A stretch of DNA of 64,000 bases, taken from Paenibacillus_AP thailandensis. GTDB taxonomy: Bacteria; Bacillota; Bacilli; Paenibacillales; Paenibacillaceae. Numbering within the stretch: position 1 is the stretch's first letter; each line of letters begins with the position of its first letter. Both the position numbers and the translations under genes were made by a program. Of this stretch, positions 26,393 through 35,443 are shown piece after piece. The notes under the pieces are model-generated. The model did no database searches, was not told the origin of the DNA, and was given only the letters and a program-made list of their open reading frames with translations. Where the stretch lies: assembly GCF_042685365.1 (NCBI RefSeq), contig NZ_JBHUMY010000007.1, positions 62,001 to 126,000 on the forward strand. The letters run 5' to 3'.

Positions 26393-27568
26393 TTAACGAT
26401 CCGCTGAAAAACCGTCCAGCCCTTGCCTTTGCAATTCCTCGGCCACAAGGCGGGCCAATTCCGTTGCCCCGGCGCGATTAGGGTGCAAGGTATCCCCCGG
26501 CATGTAAAGCTCGAGCGTAGCTTCCGGACCGATCGAGGTAAAGTATGCCGAGCTAAGCACGTTAAGGTCGACCAATGGAACATTCTCTTCCTGCGCCAAA
26601 GCCACGGTCGAATGCCGATACCATCTGTTTACGGAGGAGTGAACGCCTTCCGCATTAAAATCCGTTGCCCTTCCTTGCGGAGTCGATAAGATCACGGTCG
26701 CCCCTTTGGCCTTTACTTGCCTGACCATATCGCGCATGATCTCTTTAAATTCCGCTTCGGTCGTGCTATTTTTCGGATTCGTATCGTTAATTCCCAATTG
26801 CAATATAAAATAATCGCCCGGCTTAATGTACTTCAAGATCGCTTCCAGTTGTCCTCCGTCCCGGAAGCCTCTGGCAATCTGGCCGCCCGAAGCCATATTT
26901 CTCACTTGAAACGTCTGCGCGCTGACAAACTCCTTAAACAGTTGTCCCCATCCGGCCTGCGCGCTTGAATCCAGCGGATAGTAGTTGCACACGGTCGAAT
27001 CTCCGCCGATATAGATCGTTCTATTCGTGACCGGGTTATCCGACAGCTTTCTGATTTTCAGGGCGCTTAAAGTAAAAGCCGTCCCCTCCTTGCCGGCCGT
27101 AACAAGGATATTCAGTTGTCCGTCGGCAATCGGAATTTGGAATTTATCCGTTGCGTTGTTTCCGGTCATATTGATGACTTGATAAACGCCCTCCGCCGCC
27201 ACGCTTGCTCTGGCCGTGTTTCCTAACGTCACTTTAATCTCATAAAGTCCGTTCGAAAGATCGACGTTAAACGTGTTTTCGCTTTTGGTGCCGTAAGTTA
27301 AAAACTGAACGGCGTCGCTTGCGGCGCCCGTGCCGGAGGCCGTCACATTCTGCATGTTGTCCGGCGTGTTAAAGCCGTAGCCTTTCTCCGGCGCATAACC
27401 ATCGGAAGCGCTGACGCCGATATAGCCGGGTTCCACGTCTCCGCCCCCGAAATCAAACTTGATTTCGTCTATCGCCGCCTCCGCGCGCATAGCCGGCATC
27501 CCCCCGAGAAAAACAGCCGTCATCAGAATTGTTGATAGCGTTTTCAACCATTTGCTTTTCATTTCCAT
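26393..27568 (-). CDS. Secreted SGNH esterase, rhamnogalacturonan-acetylesterase-like
   Basis: 391 aa from ATG 27568 (GGGAGG just upstream; ATG 27562 is also possible). A signal peptide ends near PAMRAEA. Residues ~25-165 are a beta-rich, carbohydrate-binding-like domain (FDFGGGDVEPGYIGVS). The SGNH hydrolase domain follows with block I GGDSTVC (nucleophile Ser), block II Gly in SGGQIARGF, block III GINDTNP and block V DTLHPN (Asp/His). The pattern matches CE12 pectin acetylesterases (YesT/YesY-like). Together with the uronate operon at 46-49 kb it hints at pectin use; acetyl-pectin specificity is inferred. Confidence 0.88.
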   Translation of the reverse strand: MEMKSKWLKTLSTILMTAVFLGGMPAMRAEAAIDEIKFDFGGGDVEPGYIGVSASDGYAPEKGYGFNTPDNMQNVTASGTGAASDAVQFLTYGTKSENTFNVDLSNGLYEIKVTLGNTARASVAAEGVYQVINMTGNNATDKFQIPIADGQLNILVTAGKEGTAFTLSALKIRKLSDNPVTNRTIYIGGDSTVCNYYPLDSSAQAGWGQLFKEFVSAQTFQVRNMASGGQIARGFRDGGQLEAILKYIKPGDYFILQLGINDTNPKNSTTEAEFKEIMRDMVRQVKAKGATVILSTPQGRATDFNAEGVHSSVNRWYRHSTVALAQEENVPLVDLNVLSSAYFTSIGPEATLELYMPGDTLHPNRAGATELARLVAEELQRQGLDGFSADR

Positions 27569-27882
27569 AATTCCTCCCTTATCGGCAATATTTAAAAACG
27601 ATAGGAAACACCCCACCTCTCCTTTTATTTGAAATTAAGTATAGGAAAGGATTTATTTTCCATCAATAAGACCTTCTTGCAGGCCGTTCTTGCATTATAT
27701 TGTCTCCCTTGCACTTTCTTGTTCGCCATGCGTTCTTTCGCAGCATATCCCGCCGACGAAGGTCGAAGCGAAATCACAACGGCGGCAAAAAAAATAGAGG
27801 AGCGCCTCAAGGGGACGCTCCCTTAACAGATAAACCGCCGTTCCGGCAGTTTTATTGGAATGGGGATTGGAACATTCGGTGC
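27569..27882. other. Intergenic region without a gene
   Basis: 314 bases, AT-rich at the SGNH-esterase side. It contains the terminator of the His-rich secreted protein gene (27787-27821) and probably the esterase promoter; no coding frame has a ribosome binding site. Confidence 0.5.
27787..27821 (-). terminator. Rho-independent terminator
   Basis: GGAGCG and CGCTCC form the stem on the minus strand, followed by TCTATTTTTTTT. It ends the transcript of the upstream (rightward-lying) secreted protein gene. Confidence 0.75.
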
Positions 27883-28758
27883 TTATCGGACCTCCGCCGT
27901 AAACGGAACAAGAAATACTTCCCCGTTCCGTTGAAACTGTCCCCACAGCTTATATAGCCCGCTGCGCGGAAAGCTGACGCCAAACACCGCCTGCGGCCCC
28001 GAGGAAGCCCAGTTCAGCGGATGAAGATGCAAATAATCATTTAGCCCTTCGTCAATCGCCACGGCATGCCCGACCGCGCCGAGATAAAGCTCCAGGTCGC
28101 GAATCGGCTCCCCCGTCTTCGCGTCCGTGAACGTATACGTCATCGTCAACGCCTGCAGCTTCGCCGGCGCTTGATCGAAGGTAAGCTCGACTTGCATGCC
28201 GTCGACCGTCGCGACGAACGATTCGCTTGGCGTCAGATCGTAAGCGGCTCCCGGCGTTCCCGCCACGGCAACTTCAGCCGTGCGCGTCAGCTCATTCATC
28301 CCCGTCGGCTGAAAGTCGGCGTACAGCTTATAACTTCCGCCGGCAGGGAAAGCGACGTCCAGTTCATAAATGCCTTTGCCTTTATACTCGGGATGAACAT
28401 GCTGAAATTCCGCCAAATCCCGGCTTACGACGACCAAATGAATCAGCTTTTCGTTAACGACGTCAAAGCTTTCGATCGGCGTTCCTCCCTTCCCCGTAAC
28501 CGTCAGCCTGAGCAGGCCAGCCTCGCCCGCGGCGGGAGCGCCTTCCGGCCATTCAAACCGCATCCGGACCGCCTTCTCGCTTGCCGTCTCCACGGCGGCA
28601 TGGCGATGCGCCAGCGTCATCGCAAACGGGTCCAGGTAAGGATCCGCCATATCGCCGGAGCCGGAGGCGTCGGATTTCCCCGCCCCCTCCAGCATAAAGG
28701 TCATCGCGAAGCCGGCGAGCATCAGTCCGGCAAGCAGCGCCCATTTCATCCGTTTCAT
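27883..28758 (-). CDS. Secreted His-rich protein with YtkA-like domains
   Basis: 291 aa from ATG 28758 (GGAGGTG 7 bases upstream). N-terminal signal/anchor helix (~4-24), then two beta-sandwich-like repeats of YtkA/FixH type, one centred on LIHLVVVSRDLAEFQHVHPE and one on the DYLHLHPLNW segment. Histidine clusters (HRH, HVHP, HLHP) could bind a metal, perhaps copper. Similar proteins are exported in Bacillales but have no established role. It lies 1.8 kb from the amine oxidases; a copper-supply role would fit but is speculative. Confidence 0.75.
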   Translation of the reverse strand: MKRMKWALLAGLMLAGFAMTFMLEGAGKSDASGSGDMADPYLDPFAMTLAHRHAAVETASEKAVRMRFEWPEGAPAAGEAGLLRLTVTGKGGTPIESFDVVNEKLIHLVVVSRDLAEFQHVHPEYKGKGIYELDVAFPAGGSYKLYADFQPTGMNELTRTAEVAVAGTPGAAYDLTPSESFVATVDGMQVELTFDQAPAKLQALTMTYTFTDAKTGEPIRDLELYLGAVGHAVAIDEGLNDYLHLHPLNWASSGPQAVFGVSFPRSGLYKLWGQFQRNGEVFLVPFTAEVR

Positions 28759-28845
28759 CGCTTCACCTCCACGTCTCCTTCGTCCATTGTATCCGCCCAT
28801 GGTAAAGGAATCCGTGCCCTCAAGGTAAAGTCCGGGTAAAAAAGG

Positions 28846-28964
28846 TTAATGATAAATCAGATTCAGTATGCCTGCAACGATGAATATAACCCCCATCACT
28901 AACGATACGGAAAAATCGCAATGATTCCAACCGTAAACAGCACAATGCCTATGAACAGGTTCAT
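28846..28964 (-). pseudogene. Frameshifted small two-helix membrane protein
   Basis: Reading leftward from ATG 28964 gives MNLFIGIVLFTVGIIAIF, then a T5 run, then a stop. Adding one T at that run restores an open frame reading SVSLVMGVIFIVAGILNLIYH and a stop at 28846-28848. The joined product would be ~39 aa with two hydrophobic helices. Either a sequencing/assembly error in a homopolymer or a recently broken small gene. Confidence 0.5.
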
Positions 28965-29052
28965 CTAAAGTTCAACTCCCTGCAAATAAATACGGAAGCT
29001 TTGCAAGGAAGTATCAACATCCGTTTAGGAGACAGCGGCAACGATCGTAAAC

Positions 29053-29074
29053 AAAAAGCCGCAATTATGCGGCT
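29053..29074 (-). terminator. Rho-independent terminator of the guanidine-degradation operon
   Basis: AGCCGCA and TGCGGCT with a 4-base loop, followed on the minus strand by TTTTGTTT. It lies 54 bases beyond the allophanate hydrolase stop. Confidence 0.8.
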
Positions 29075-29127
29075 CACAAAATCGATTGAATCTGATATCA
29101 ACCTGAAAAAGCAATGGATTGTTCGAG

Positions 29128-31032
29128 TTATACGCCAGCGGCTGCTGCATTGCGCCAGCCGCCGTAAACGGTGATGTCTTCGGCCCCCGCTTCCGCGTAG
29201 CCTTCGCAGACGAAGCCGGGAACCTCCGACCCGTCGGCAAGCTCGACCTTTCCGATGCCGAGCGGAGCTGGGATCGAAGCGACGAAAGCGCCGAACGACG
29301 CTGCCGGCATTTCCCACACTTCCAGCGCGACGGACGAACCTCCGTCCGCTTGCCGGATCAGACCCGGCTTGGGCGGCGATGTCGGCAGTTTGACCAGCTT
29401 ATAAGCTGCTGCCGTATTCGACTCGCGGACAAACTCGGCCCCGCACGCCTTCATTTGGCGTTCAAGCGGAAAGCCGCGCATATGTAGGCCGCATACGGCA
29501 ACAAGCACCGTATCCGCTCCATTGACGACTCTCGTTGCGCTGCGGGTATCCGTCTCCGCAGCGATGCCGGGAGTCGCTTCCTCCCCTGCCGGAGCCGAAG
29601 CAGCCGCGGCCGGCACTGCCGACGGACTTGCGCCGTTCCCGGGCGCCTCCAATGCTTCCGGTGCCGCTTCGGCTCCGGCAGGCCCGCCCGTCGCCGCTTC
29701 GCCCGTCCAATCGAGCGCAAAGCCGCGGATCAAGTCCTCGCGGTCGCCGGCGGCAAAGGCCGTAATGCCAAACGGAGCGCCCGCTTCCGCTTCTCCGGCC
29801 GGAAGGGCGACCGCGCACAGATCCAGCAGGTTGCAATGGTTCGTATAGCGGCCCATGTCGCGGTTCGTGCCGAGCGGATCGGCTGCCACCTGTACGCGGG
29901 TCCAAGTTCCGCCGCAGGTCGGAAGGACGAGCACCGCGTCCCGCAGCAGCGCGTGCGCCTTCAGCTTCAGCGCCCGAAGACGGTGCATCGCCTTAAATAC
30001 GGAAGCTGCCCCAAGCTCCGGAGCCGCCCCACTCCGCAAAATACTTTCCGTAACCGGCAATGCAGCGCCCGGATTCGCTTCGATAAACGCGCCCAATCCG
30101 GCCCACCGCTCCGCTATCCACGGCCCTTCATACAAGATAGCCGCCGCTTCCTCGAACGGCTCGATGTCTACGTATTCCACCGGCAGCCCGCATGCCTCGA
30201 GCCTGCAGACCGCGGCCTTCCACGCTGCGGCATACCGCTCCGCCAGCGGACCGTAAAACGCAAGCTCCCCGCGCGGCAGGCAAATGCCGGACGGCCTGGA
30301 CGAAGTCGGTTCGGGGAGCGCGCGGGACCAAAGGTCCCGCCTATCGACGCCGCGAACGATACGGTCGATCAGCAAAGCGTCGCCCGCAGCATTCGCAAAT
30401 ACGGTAACGCAATCGAGGCTCTCGCACGCGGGAACGACCCCTCTTACCGGCCAAGCGCCCAAGCTCGGCTTATAGCCGACAAGGCCGTTCAAGGCGGCCG
30501 GCACCCGGCCCGAGCCGGCCGTATCGGTGCCGAGCGCAAACGCGGCCTGGCCCCGGGCCACGGCGACGGCAGAGCCGGAGCTGGAGCCGCCGCTGATCAG
30601 CTCCGGCCGGAGTGCGTTATGCGTCTCGCCGTAAGGGCTTCTCGTTCCGACAAGGCCGGTCGCGAACTGGTCGAGATTCGTCTTGCCGACCGGAACGGCG
30701 CCCGCCTCGACAAGGCGGCGTACCGCTTCGGCATGCTCCGCGGGCGTGTACGCATAATCCGGACATCCCGCCGTCGTAGGCATGCCGGCTACATCGATGT
30801 TGTCCTTAACCGCAAACGGGATGCCCCATAAAGGCGCGCCGGCCGGATCGATACGGCGCAGCGCCTCCAAATAAGGGCCGATTCTCTCCATCGAAGGAGG
30901 CGTAATCCATATGTTCATGTCCGCTTCTTCTTCCGCCAGCCGGACGATGTCCGACATGACCCGCTCCGGCGTAATTGTACCGTCGGTATAAGCCTGCCTT
31001 AACAAAGCGATCGATCGGATAGGCGCGTTCAT
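29128..31032 (-). CDS. atzF: Allophanate hydrolase
   Basis: 634 aa. Amidase-signature domain (~1-440) with the Ser-cisSer-Lys triad: K76 in FAVKDNIDV, S150 in SGGSSSG, and the nucleophile ~S174 in GTDTAGSGRVP. A linker rich in Ala/Pro/Glu (~440-500) leads to a C-terminal domain typical of allophanate hydrolases (VCGLHMRGFPLE ... GYAEAGAEDITVYGGWRN). It converts allophanate to ammonia and CO2. It is the last gene of the riboswitch-controlled operon, overlapping the carboxylase by 4 bases (ATGA). Confidence 0.95.
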   Translation of the reverse strand: MNAPIRSIALLRQAYTDGTITPERVMSDIVRLAEEEADMNIWITPPSMERIGPYLEALRRIDPAGAPLWGIPFAVKDNIDVAGMPTTAGCPDYAYTPAEHAEAVRRLVEAGAVPVGKTNLDQFATGLVGTRSPYGETHNALRPELISGGSSSGSAVAVARGQAAFALGTDTAGSGRVPAALNGLVGYKPSLGAWPVRGVVPACESLDCVTVFANAAGDALLIDRIVRGVDRRDLWSRALPEPTSSRPSGICLPRGELAFYGPLAERYAAAWKAAVCRLEACGLPVEYVDIEPFEEAAAILYEGPWIAERWAGLGAFIEANPGAALPVTESILRSGAAPELGAASVFKAMHRLRALKLKAHALLRDAVLVLPTCGGTWTRVQVAADPLGTNRDMGRYTNHCNLLDLCAVALPAGEAEAGAPFGITAFAAGDREDLIRGFALDWTGEAATGGPAGAEAAPEALEAPGNGASPSAVPAAAASAPAGEEATPGIAAETDTRSATRVVNGADTVLVAVCGLHMRGFPLERQMKACGAEFVRESNTAAAYKLVKLPTSPPKPGLIRQADGGSSVALEVWEMPAASFGAFVASIPAPLGIGKVELADGSEVPGFVCEGYAEAGAEDITVYGGWRNAAAAGV

Positions 31033-34000
31033 CCTTGCAGCACCTCCTCCTTCGCCGGCTCCGGAACAAGGCCGACCAGCAGCTGCCCCGCCTGTACCGC
31101 ATCCCCAACCCGGACGTATACGGCCGACACCCGCCCGTCGCAGGTCGCCGCCTGGTTGAATTCCATCTTCATGCTTTCCTCGATAATCAGCGTATCGCCT
31201 TTTTTCACCCGCTGACCGGGCTCGACCAGCACCTTCCAGACGCTTCCCGGCATGTTGCAGCGCACCGCTACCGCGCCTTCCTCCAGCTCTTCCTCTTCCT
31301 TCTCCGCGCCGGTCTCATGCTCGGAGACGTATTCCGCGAGGCCGAGCTCCCGCCACCGCTCGCGCTCCTCGCGGAACGCGCGCCGCTGCGTATCGCGGAA
31401 GCCTTGCGCATCTTCTTCAATCGATTCGAGAAACCGCAAGTACTCCCCGAGATCAAAGGTCGTTTCCGTAATATCCGCTTCAAATCTTCCTCTCGGAAAA
31501 TCTTCCCGCAGCTTAAGCAGCTCATCGGCCGTTACCGGGTAGAAGCGGATCTGGTCGAAAAACCGGAGCAGCCACGGTTTCCCCGGCTTAAAGCTTTGCG
31601 TCGAACGCAGCTTATTCCACATTTGCACGGTACGGCCTACAAACTGGTACCCGCCGGGGCCTTCCATGCCGTACACGCACATGTAGGCGCCGCCGATGCC
31701 TACGGCGTTCTCCGGCGTCCATGTCCGCGCCGGGTTGTATTTGGTCGTCACCAGCCGGTGGCGAGGATCGGTCGGCGTCGCGACCGGCGCTCCCAAATAG
31801 ACGTCGCCAAGCCCCATGACCAAATAATTCGCCTCGAAAACAATCCGCTTCACGTCCTCGATGCTGCCGAGTCCGTTCACCCGGCGGATGAACTCCAGAT
31901 TGCTCGGACACCACGGCGCATCCGGCCGCACGTTCTGCTGGTAACGGTCGATCGCCAGCTGCGTTGCCGGATCGTCCCAAGATAACGGCAAACGAACGAT
32001 TCGCGAAGGAACACGCATCGACTCGAGCGGCGGCAGGCTCCTGTCGAGCTCGAGCACGAGCCGGGCCGCTTGCCGCACGGTTATCGCCGAGCGGTCGATA
32101 TGGATCTGCAGGGAACGGATGCCCGGCGTCAAATCCAGCGCCGGTATCCGGCCGCTCTCGGCGATCGCCGACATTAGAGCATGAACCTGGAACCGCAGCT
32201 TCAAATCCAGCTCCATCGGCCCGTATTCGACAAGCAAGTTCTCATCCCCGCTGCAGCGGACGGTGATCGGGAACTGCCTTCCTTCCGCTTCTTGAACAAG
32301 CAGAGGGTATTCGGGGGTAAACGCCGCGCCCGCTTCCGGCAGCCGGACCGCGGTCAGCACCGCCCGCTTGCCGGAGCCGATTTCCGCGAGCTGGCGCTCC
32401 TGTTCGTCCCGCAGCCGTTCCGCCTCTTCCAGCGTTAGAAGCCGGAACGACACGCGGTCTCCGGGATGAAGCTGGCCCAGCTTCCACAGCTCGGCCGAGG
32501 CGGTCGTGACCGGGCAGACGAACCCGCCGAGGCTCGGGCCGTCCGGGCCAAGCAAAATCGGCATGTCGCCGGTCAAATCAAGCGCCCCGATCGCATAAGC
32601 GTTGTCGTGGATGTTGGATGGGTGAAGCCCCGCTTCGCCGCCGTCCTCCCGGGTCCACAGCGGCGCCGGACCGATCAGGCGGACTCCCGTCCGCGAGCTG
32701 TTGAAATGAACCTCCCATTCCGTAGAGGTCAACTGCTCCAAATAACCGGGCTGCAAATACTCGACGGTGCAATGCGGCCCCGGAATAACGCCGATCGTCC
32801 AACGGCCGGCCAAGGACGGCCGGTACTCCGGCGCCAGCGCCTCGTCCGTCGCCGCGCCGGCCGCCGCAGCGGCTTCCTTGACGCGCACGCGCAGCACGTC
32901 CCCGACGCGCAGCGCCCGCCCTCCATGGCCGCCGAAGCCGCCCAGCGTAAAGGTGGCCGAGCTGCCAAGAATATGCGGCATGTCGAAGCCGCCTTCGACG
33001 AGCAGGTATGCCCGCATCCCCTGCCGCGCCTCGCCGAACTCGAGAACCTGACCGCGATTCGCCGACATCGGCTTGTAATACGGAACCGGCACGCCGTCAA
33101 GCGTCGCCTCCATCGGCGCGCCCGTCAAGCAGAATCGCATGCCCGAACGGAACCGATACGAGCCGCCTCTGAGCGTCAGCTCCAGTCCCGGCGCATCGTC
33201 CGGATTGCCGAGCAGCTTGTTCCCGATCCGCATCGAATACGCGTCCATCGGCCCGCACGGCGGCACGCCGACGTCCCAATGCCCCGTTCTTCCCGGCCAA
33301 TCCTGCACGGTCGTCTGCACGCCGCCGTCCAGCACTTCGATCGCGCGCTCTTCCGGCTCAAAGCCGTTCAGCATGCGAGTATGCACATGACCTTCAAGAC
33401 AACCCGGTTCCGCGAGCAGCGCCTCCAAGTATTGCAAATTCGTCGTCACGCCATAAATCCGCGTTTCCTTCAAAGCCTCGGCCAGCTTGCGCAGCGCGTC
33501 CCGGCGGTCGGAGCCGTGCACGATAATTTTGGCAAGCATCGGATCGTACATCGTCGCCACTTGGATGCCGTCTCGAATCCACGTCTCTACCCGCACATCC
33601 TCCGGAAAAACCGCACGGTCGATCTGGCCGGCGCTCGGGCGGAAGCCCTGCAGGCAATCTTCCGCGTACAAGCGGGCTTGCACGCTGTGGCCGCGCGGGC
33701 TTCCGTAGAGCGAATCAAGACCGGTCAGCTCGCCGGCCGCCTCCCGAACCATCCATTCCACGAGGTCGATGCCAAGCACCTCTTCCGTTACGCCGTGCTC
33801 GACCTGAAGCCTTGTGTTCACCTCGAGAAAATAAAAACGAGCCGTTTCCGGGTCGTACAGAAACTCGACCGTTCCCGCGCTCCGGTAACCGGCCTGCTGC
33901 GCCAGCCTTTTAGCCGCCGACAGCATTTCCGTCCGGACCTCTTCGGGAAAGAGCGGCGCCGGGCTCTCTTCGATCACCTTCTGGTTGCGGCGCTGAATCG

Positions 34001-34685
34001 AGCAATCCCGTTCGCCAAGGGCCGCCACTTCGCCGAAACGGTTGCCGAATATTTGCACTTCGACGTGGCGGGCCCTCGCGACGTATTTCTCGAGAAAGAC
34101 GCCGCCGTTATTGAAGTTCGATTCGGCCAAATGGCGCACCGACTCAAACGCCGCGGACAGCGCCGCTTCGTCCTCGCACACGCGCATGCCGATGCCGCCG
34201 CCTCCGGCGGTGCTCTTCAGGATGACCGGATAGCCGATGCGGGCGGCCTCCGCAAGCGCGCCTTCCTTATCGGCGATCAGGCCCGTTCCCGGCAGCATCG
34301 GCACCCCGGAGCGCTCCGCCAGCGCGCGGGCCGAATGCTTCAGTCCGAACTGTTCCATCTGTTCCGGCTCCGGGCCGATAAAGACGATCCCCTTTTGCCT
34401 GCAGGCACGCGCGAAATCGGCATTTTCGCTCAGGAAGCCGTAGCCCGGATGAATCGCTTCCGCCCCCGTCTCCTCGGCGATCCGCAATATAAGCTCCCCG
34501 TTCAAGTAGCTTTCCTTCGCCGGACCTTCCCCGATCAGCACCGCCTCGTCGGCGAGCTCGACGTGCAGGCTGTCCTGGTCCGCCTCCGTATAAACGGCCA
34601 CCGACGCGATTCCCATCCGGCGCAGCGTCCGCTCAATCCGTACGGCTATAGCGCCCCGGTTGGCGATCAATATTTTGGTGAACAT
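31029..34685 (-). CDS. Biotin-dependent guanidine carboxylase (urea carboxylase family)
   Basis: 1218 aa from ATG 34685 (AAAGGAG 8 bases upstream; a GTG 9 bases earlier is too close to it). Domains in order: biotin carboxylase (~1-450; FTKILIANRG, ATP-grasp GGGGIGMR), KipA-like and KipI-like carboxyltransferase halves (~460-1010), and a biotinyl domain with Lys1173 in ESMKMEF. By sequence alone it would be called urea carboxylase. Location behind a guanidine-I riboswitch and with two urea-carboxylase-associated proteins matches the guanidine carboxylase pathway, in which carboxyguanidine is made with ATP and bicarbonate. Confidence 0.93.
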   Translation of the reverse strand: MFTKILIANRGAIAVRIERTLRRMGIASVAVYTEADQDSLHVELADEAVLIGEGPAKESYLNGELILRIAEETGAEAIHPGYGFLSENADFARACRQKGIVFIGPEPEQMEQFGLKHSARALAERSGVPMLPGTGLIADKEGALAEAARIGYPVILKSTAGGGGIGMRVCEDEAALSAAFESVRHLAESNFNNGGVFLEKYVARARHVEVQIFGNRFGEVAALGERDCSIQRRNQKVIEESPAPLFPEEVRTEMLSAAKRLAQQAGYRSAGTVEFLYDPETARFYFLEVNTRLQVEHGVTEEVLGIDLVEWMVREAAGELTGLDSLYGSPRGHSVQARLYAEDCLQGFRPSAGQIDRAVFPEDVRVETWIRDGIQVATMYDPMLAKIIVHGSDRRDALRKLAEALKETRIYGVTTNLQYLEALLAEPGCLEGHVHTRMLNGFEPEERAIEVLDGGVQTTVQDWPGRTGHWDVGVPPCGPMDAYSMRIGNKLLGNPDDAPGLELTLRGGSYRFRSGMRFCLTGAPMEATLDGVPVPYYKPMSANRGQVLEFGEARQGMRAYLLVEGGFDMPHILGSSATFTLGGFGGHGGRALRVGDVLRVRVKEAAAAAGAATDEALAPEYRPSLAGRWTIGVIPGPHCTVEYLQPGYLEQLTSTEWEVHFNSSRTGVRLIGPAPLWTREDGGEAGLHPSNIHDNAYAIGALDLTGDMPILLGPDGPSLGGFVCPVTTASAELWKLGQLHPGDRVSFRLLTLEEAERLRDEQERQLAEIGSGKRAVLTAVRLPEAGAAFTPEYPLLVQEAEGRQFPITVRCSGDENLLVEYGPMELDLKLRFQVHALMSAIAESGRIPALDLTPGIRSLQIHIDRSAITVRQAARLVLELDRSLPPLESMRVPSRIVRLPLSWDDPATQLAIDRYQQNVRPDAPWCPSNLEFIRRVNGLGSIEDVKRIVFEANYLVMGLGDVYLGAPVATPTDPRHRLVTTKYNPARTWTPENAVGIGGAYMCVYGMEGPGGYQFVGRTVQMWNKLRSTQSFKPGKPWLLRFFDQIRFYPVTADELLKLREDFPRGRFEADITETTFDLGEYLRFLESIEEDAQGFRDTQRRAFREERERWRELGLAEYVSEHETGAEKEEEELEEGAVAVRCNMPGSVWKVLVEPGQRVKKGDTLIIEESMKMEFNQAATCDGRVSAVYVRVGDAVQAGQLLVGLVPEPAKEEVLQG

Positions 34686-34731
34686 AAGCTCCACTCCTTT
34701 ACAGGTTCAATATCAGCGATTAACAAGACGG

Positions 34732-35388
34732 TTACGGATTCCAGACGAGCAGCCTAACCGGCGTCGGATTATACGCGTTGCACGGATTGTTAAGCTGCGG
34801 GCAGTTGCTGATCAGCACCGTTGTGCGGCGCGTCGCCCGCATTTCCACATAACGGCCGGGAGCCGATACGCCGTCGGCAAACTCCAGCCCTCCTTCCGGA
34901 GTTACGGGCACGTTCATGAAAAAGTTCACGTTGGGGGCCAGATCCCTCTTCGTATAGGAACCGCCGCGTTTGGCCAGCTGGAGCAAAAACGTATCGCGGC
35001 AATTGTGCATATGCAGCTTGTCGTGCGCGTAGCGGACCGTATTGCTTTGCGCCGAGCACGCGCCGCCCAGCGTATCGTGCCTGCCGCAGGTGTCGGCCAC
35101 GATACGAACCAGCTCGTTTCCGCTTTCGGCAAGCAGCGCCGAACCGGCCGTCAAATAAATATTGCCTTGCGCCGCTATCGTCCGCACAGCGCTGTAATGG
35201 TCCTGCGGATTGTCGGCATCGAAAAAGAGCGTATCCGCAGCCTGGTTTCCTTCCAAATCCACGATGCGGAACGTTTGGCCGGGCTCCAGATCATACATCC
35301 ACCCTTCTCCGGCAGGCAAAGTCAAATCGTAAATCGCATCCTTTTCCGGCAGCACGCTTTCGACGCGGTTGAAAGCAGTCGTCATCAT
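34732..35388 (-). CDS. cgdB: Carboxyguanidine deiminase subunit, DUF1989 (urea carboxylase-associated protein 2 type)
   Basis: 218 aa; ATG 35388 is chosen because GGAGGA lies 7 bases upstream, while the first ATG almost touches it. DUF1989 beta-barrel family with likely metal-binding Cys/His residues (CGRHDTLGGACS, LHMHNCRDTF, FFMNVPV). Members of this pair were formerly called urea carboxylase-associated proteins and are known to form a heteromeric carboxyguanidine deiminase yielding allophanate. The paralogous subunit lies directly upstream; which one corresponds to A or B is uncertain. Confidence 0.85.
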   Translation of the reverse strand: MMTTAFNRVESVLPEKDAIYDLTLPAGEGWMYDLEPGQTFRIVDLEGNQAADTLFFDADNPQDHYSAVRTIAAQGNIYLTAGSALLAESGNELVRIVADTCGRHDTLGGACSAQSNTVRYAHDKLHMHNCRDTFLLQLAKRGGSYTKRDLAPNVNFFMNVPVTPEGGLEFADGVSAPGRYVEMRATRRTTVLISNCPQLNNPCNAYNPTPVRLLVWNP

Positions 35389-35443
35389 CGTCATTCCTCC
35401 TGACCATTTGTTTGAGTATTACTTCCCGCTTCGGAAGCATGAG

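Noticed and set aside
32466..34757. 763-codon plus-strand open frame opposite the carboxylase
   Set aside because: Antisense shadow with Arg/His/Gln-rich composition and no recognisable domain; the carboxylase frame is intact.
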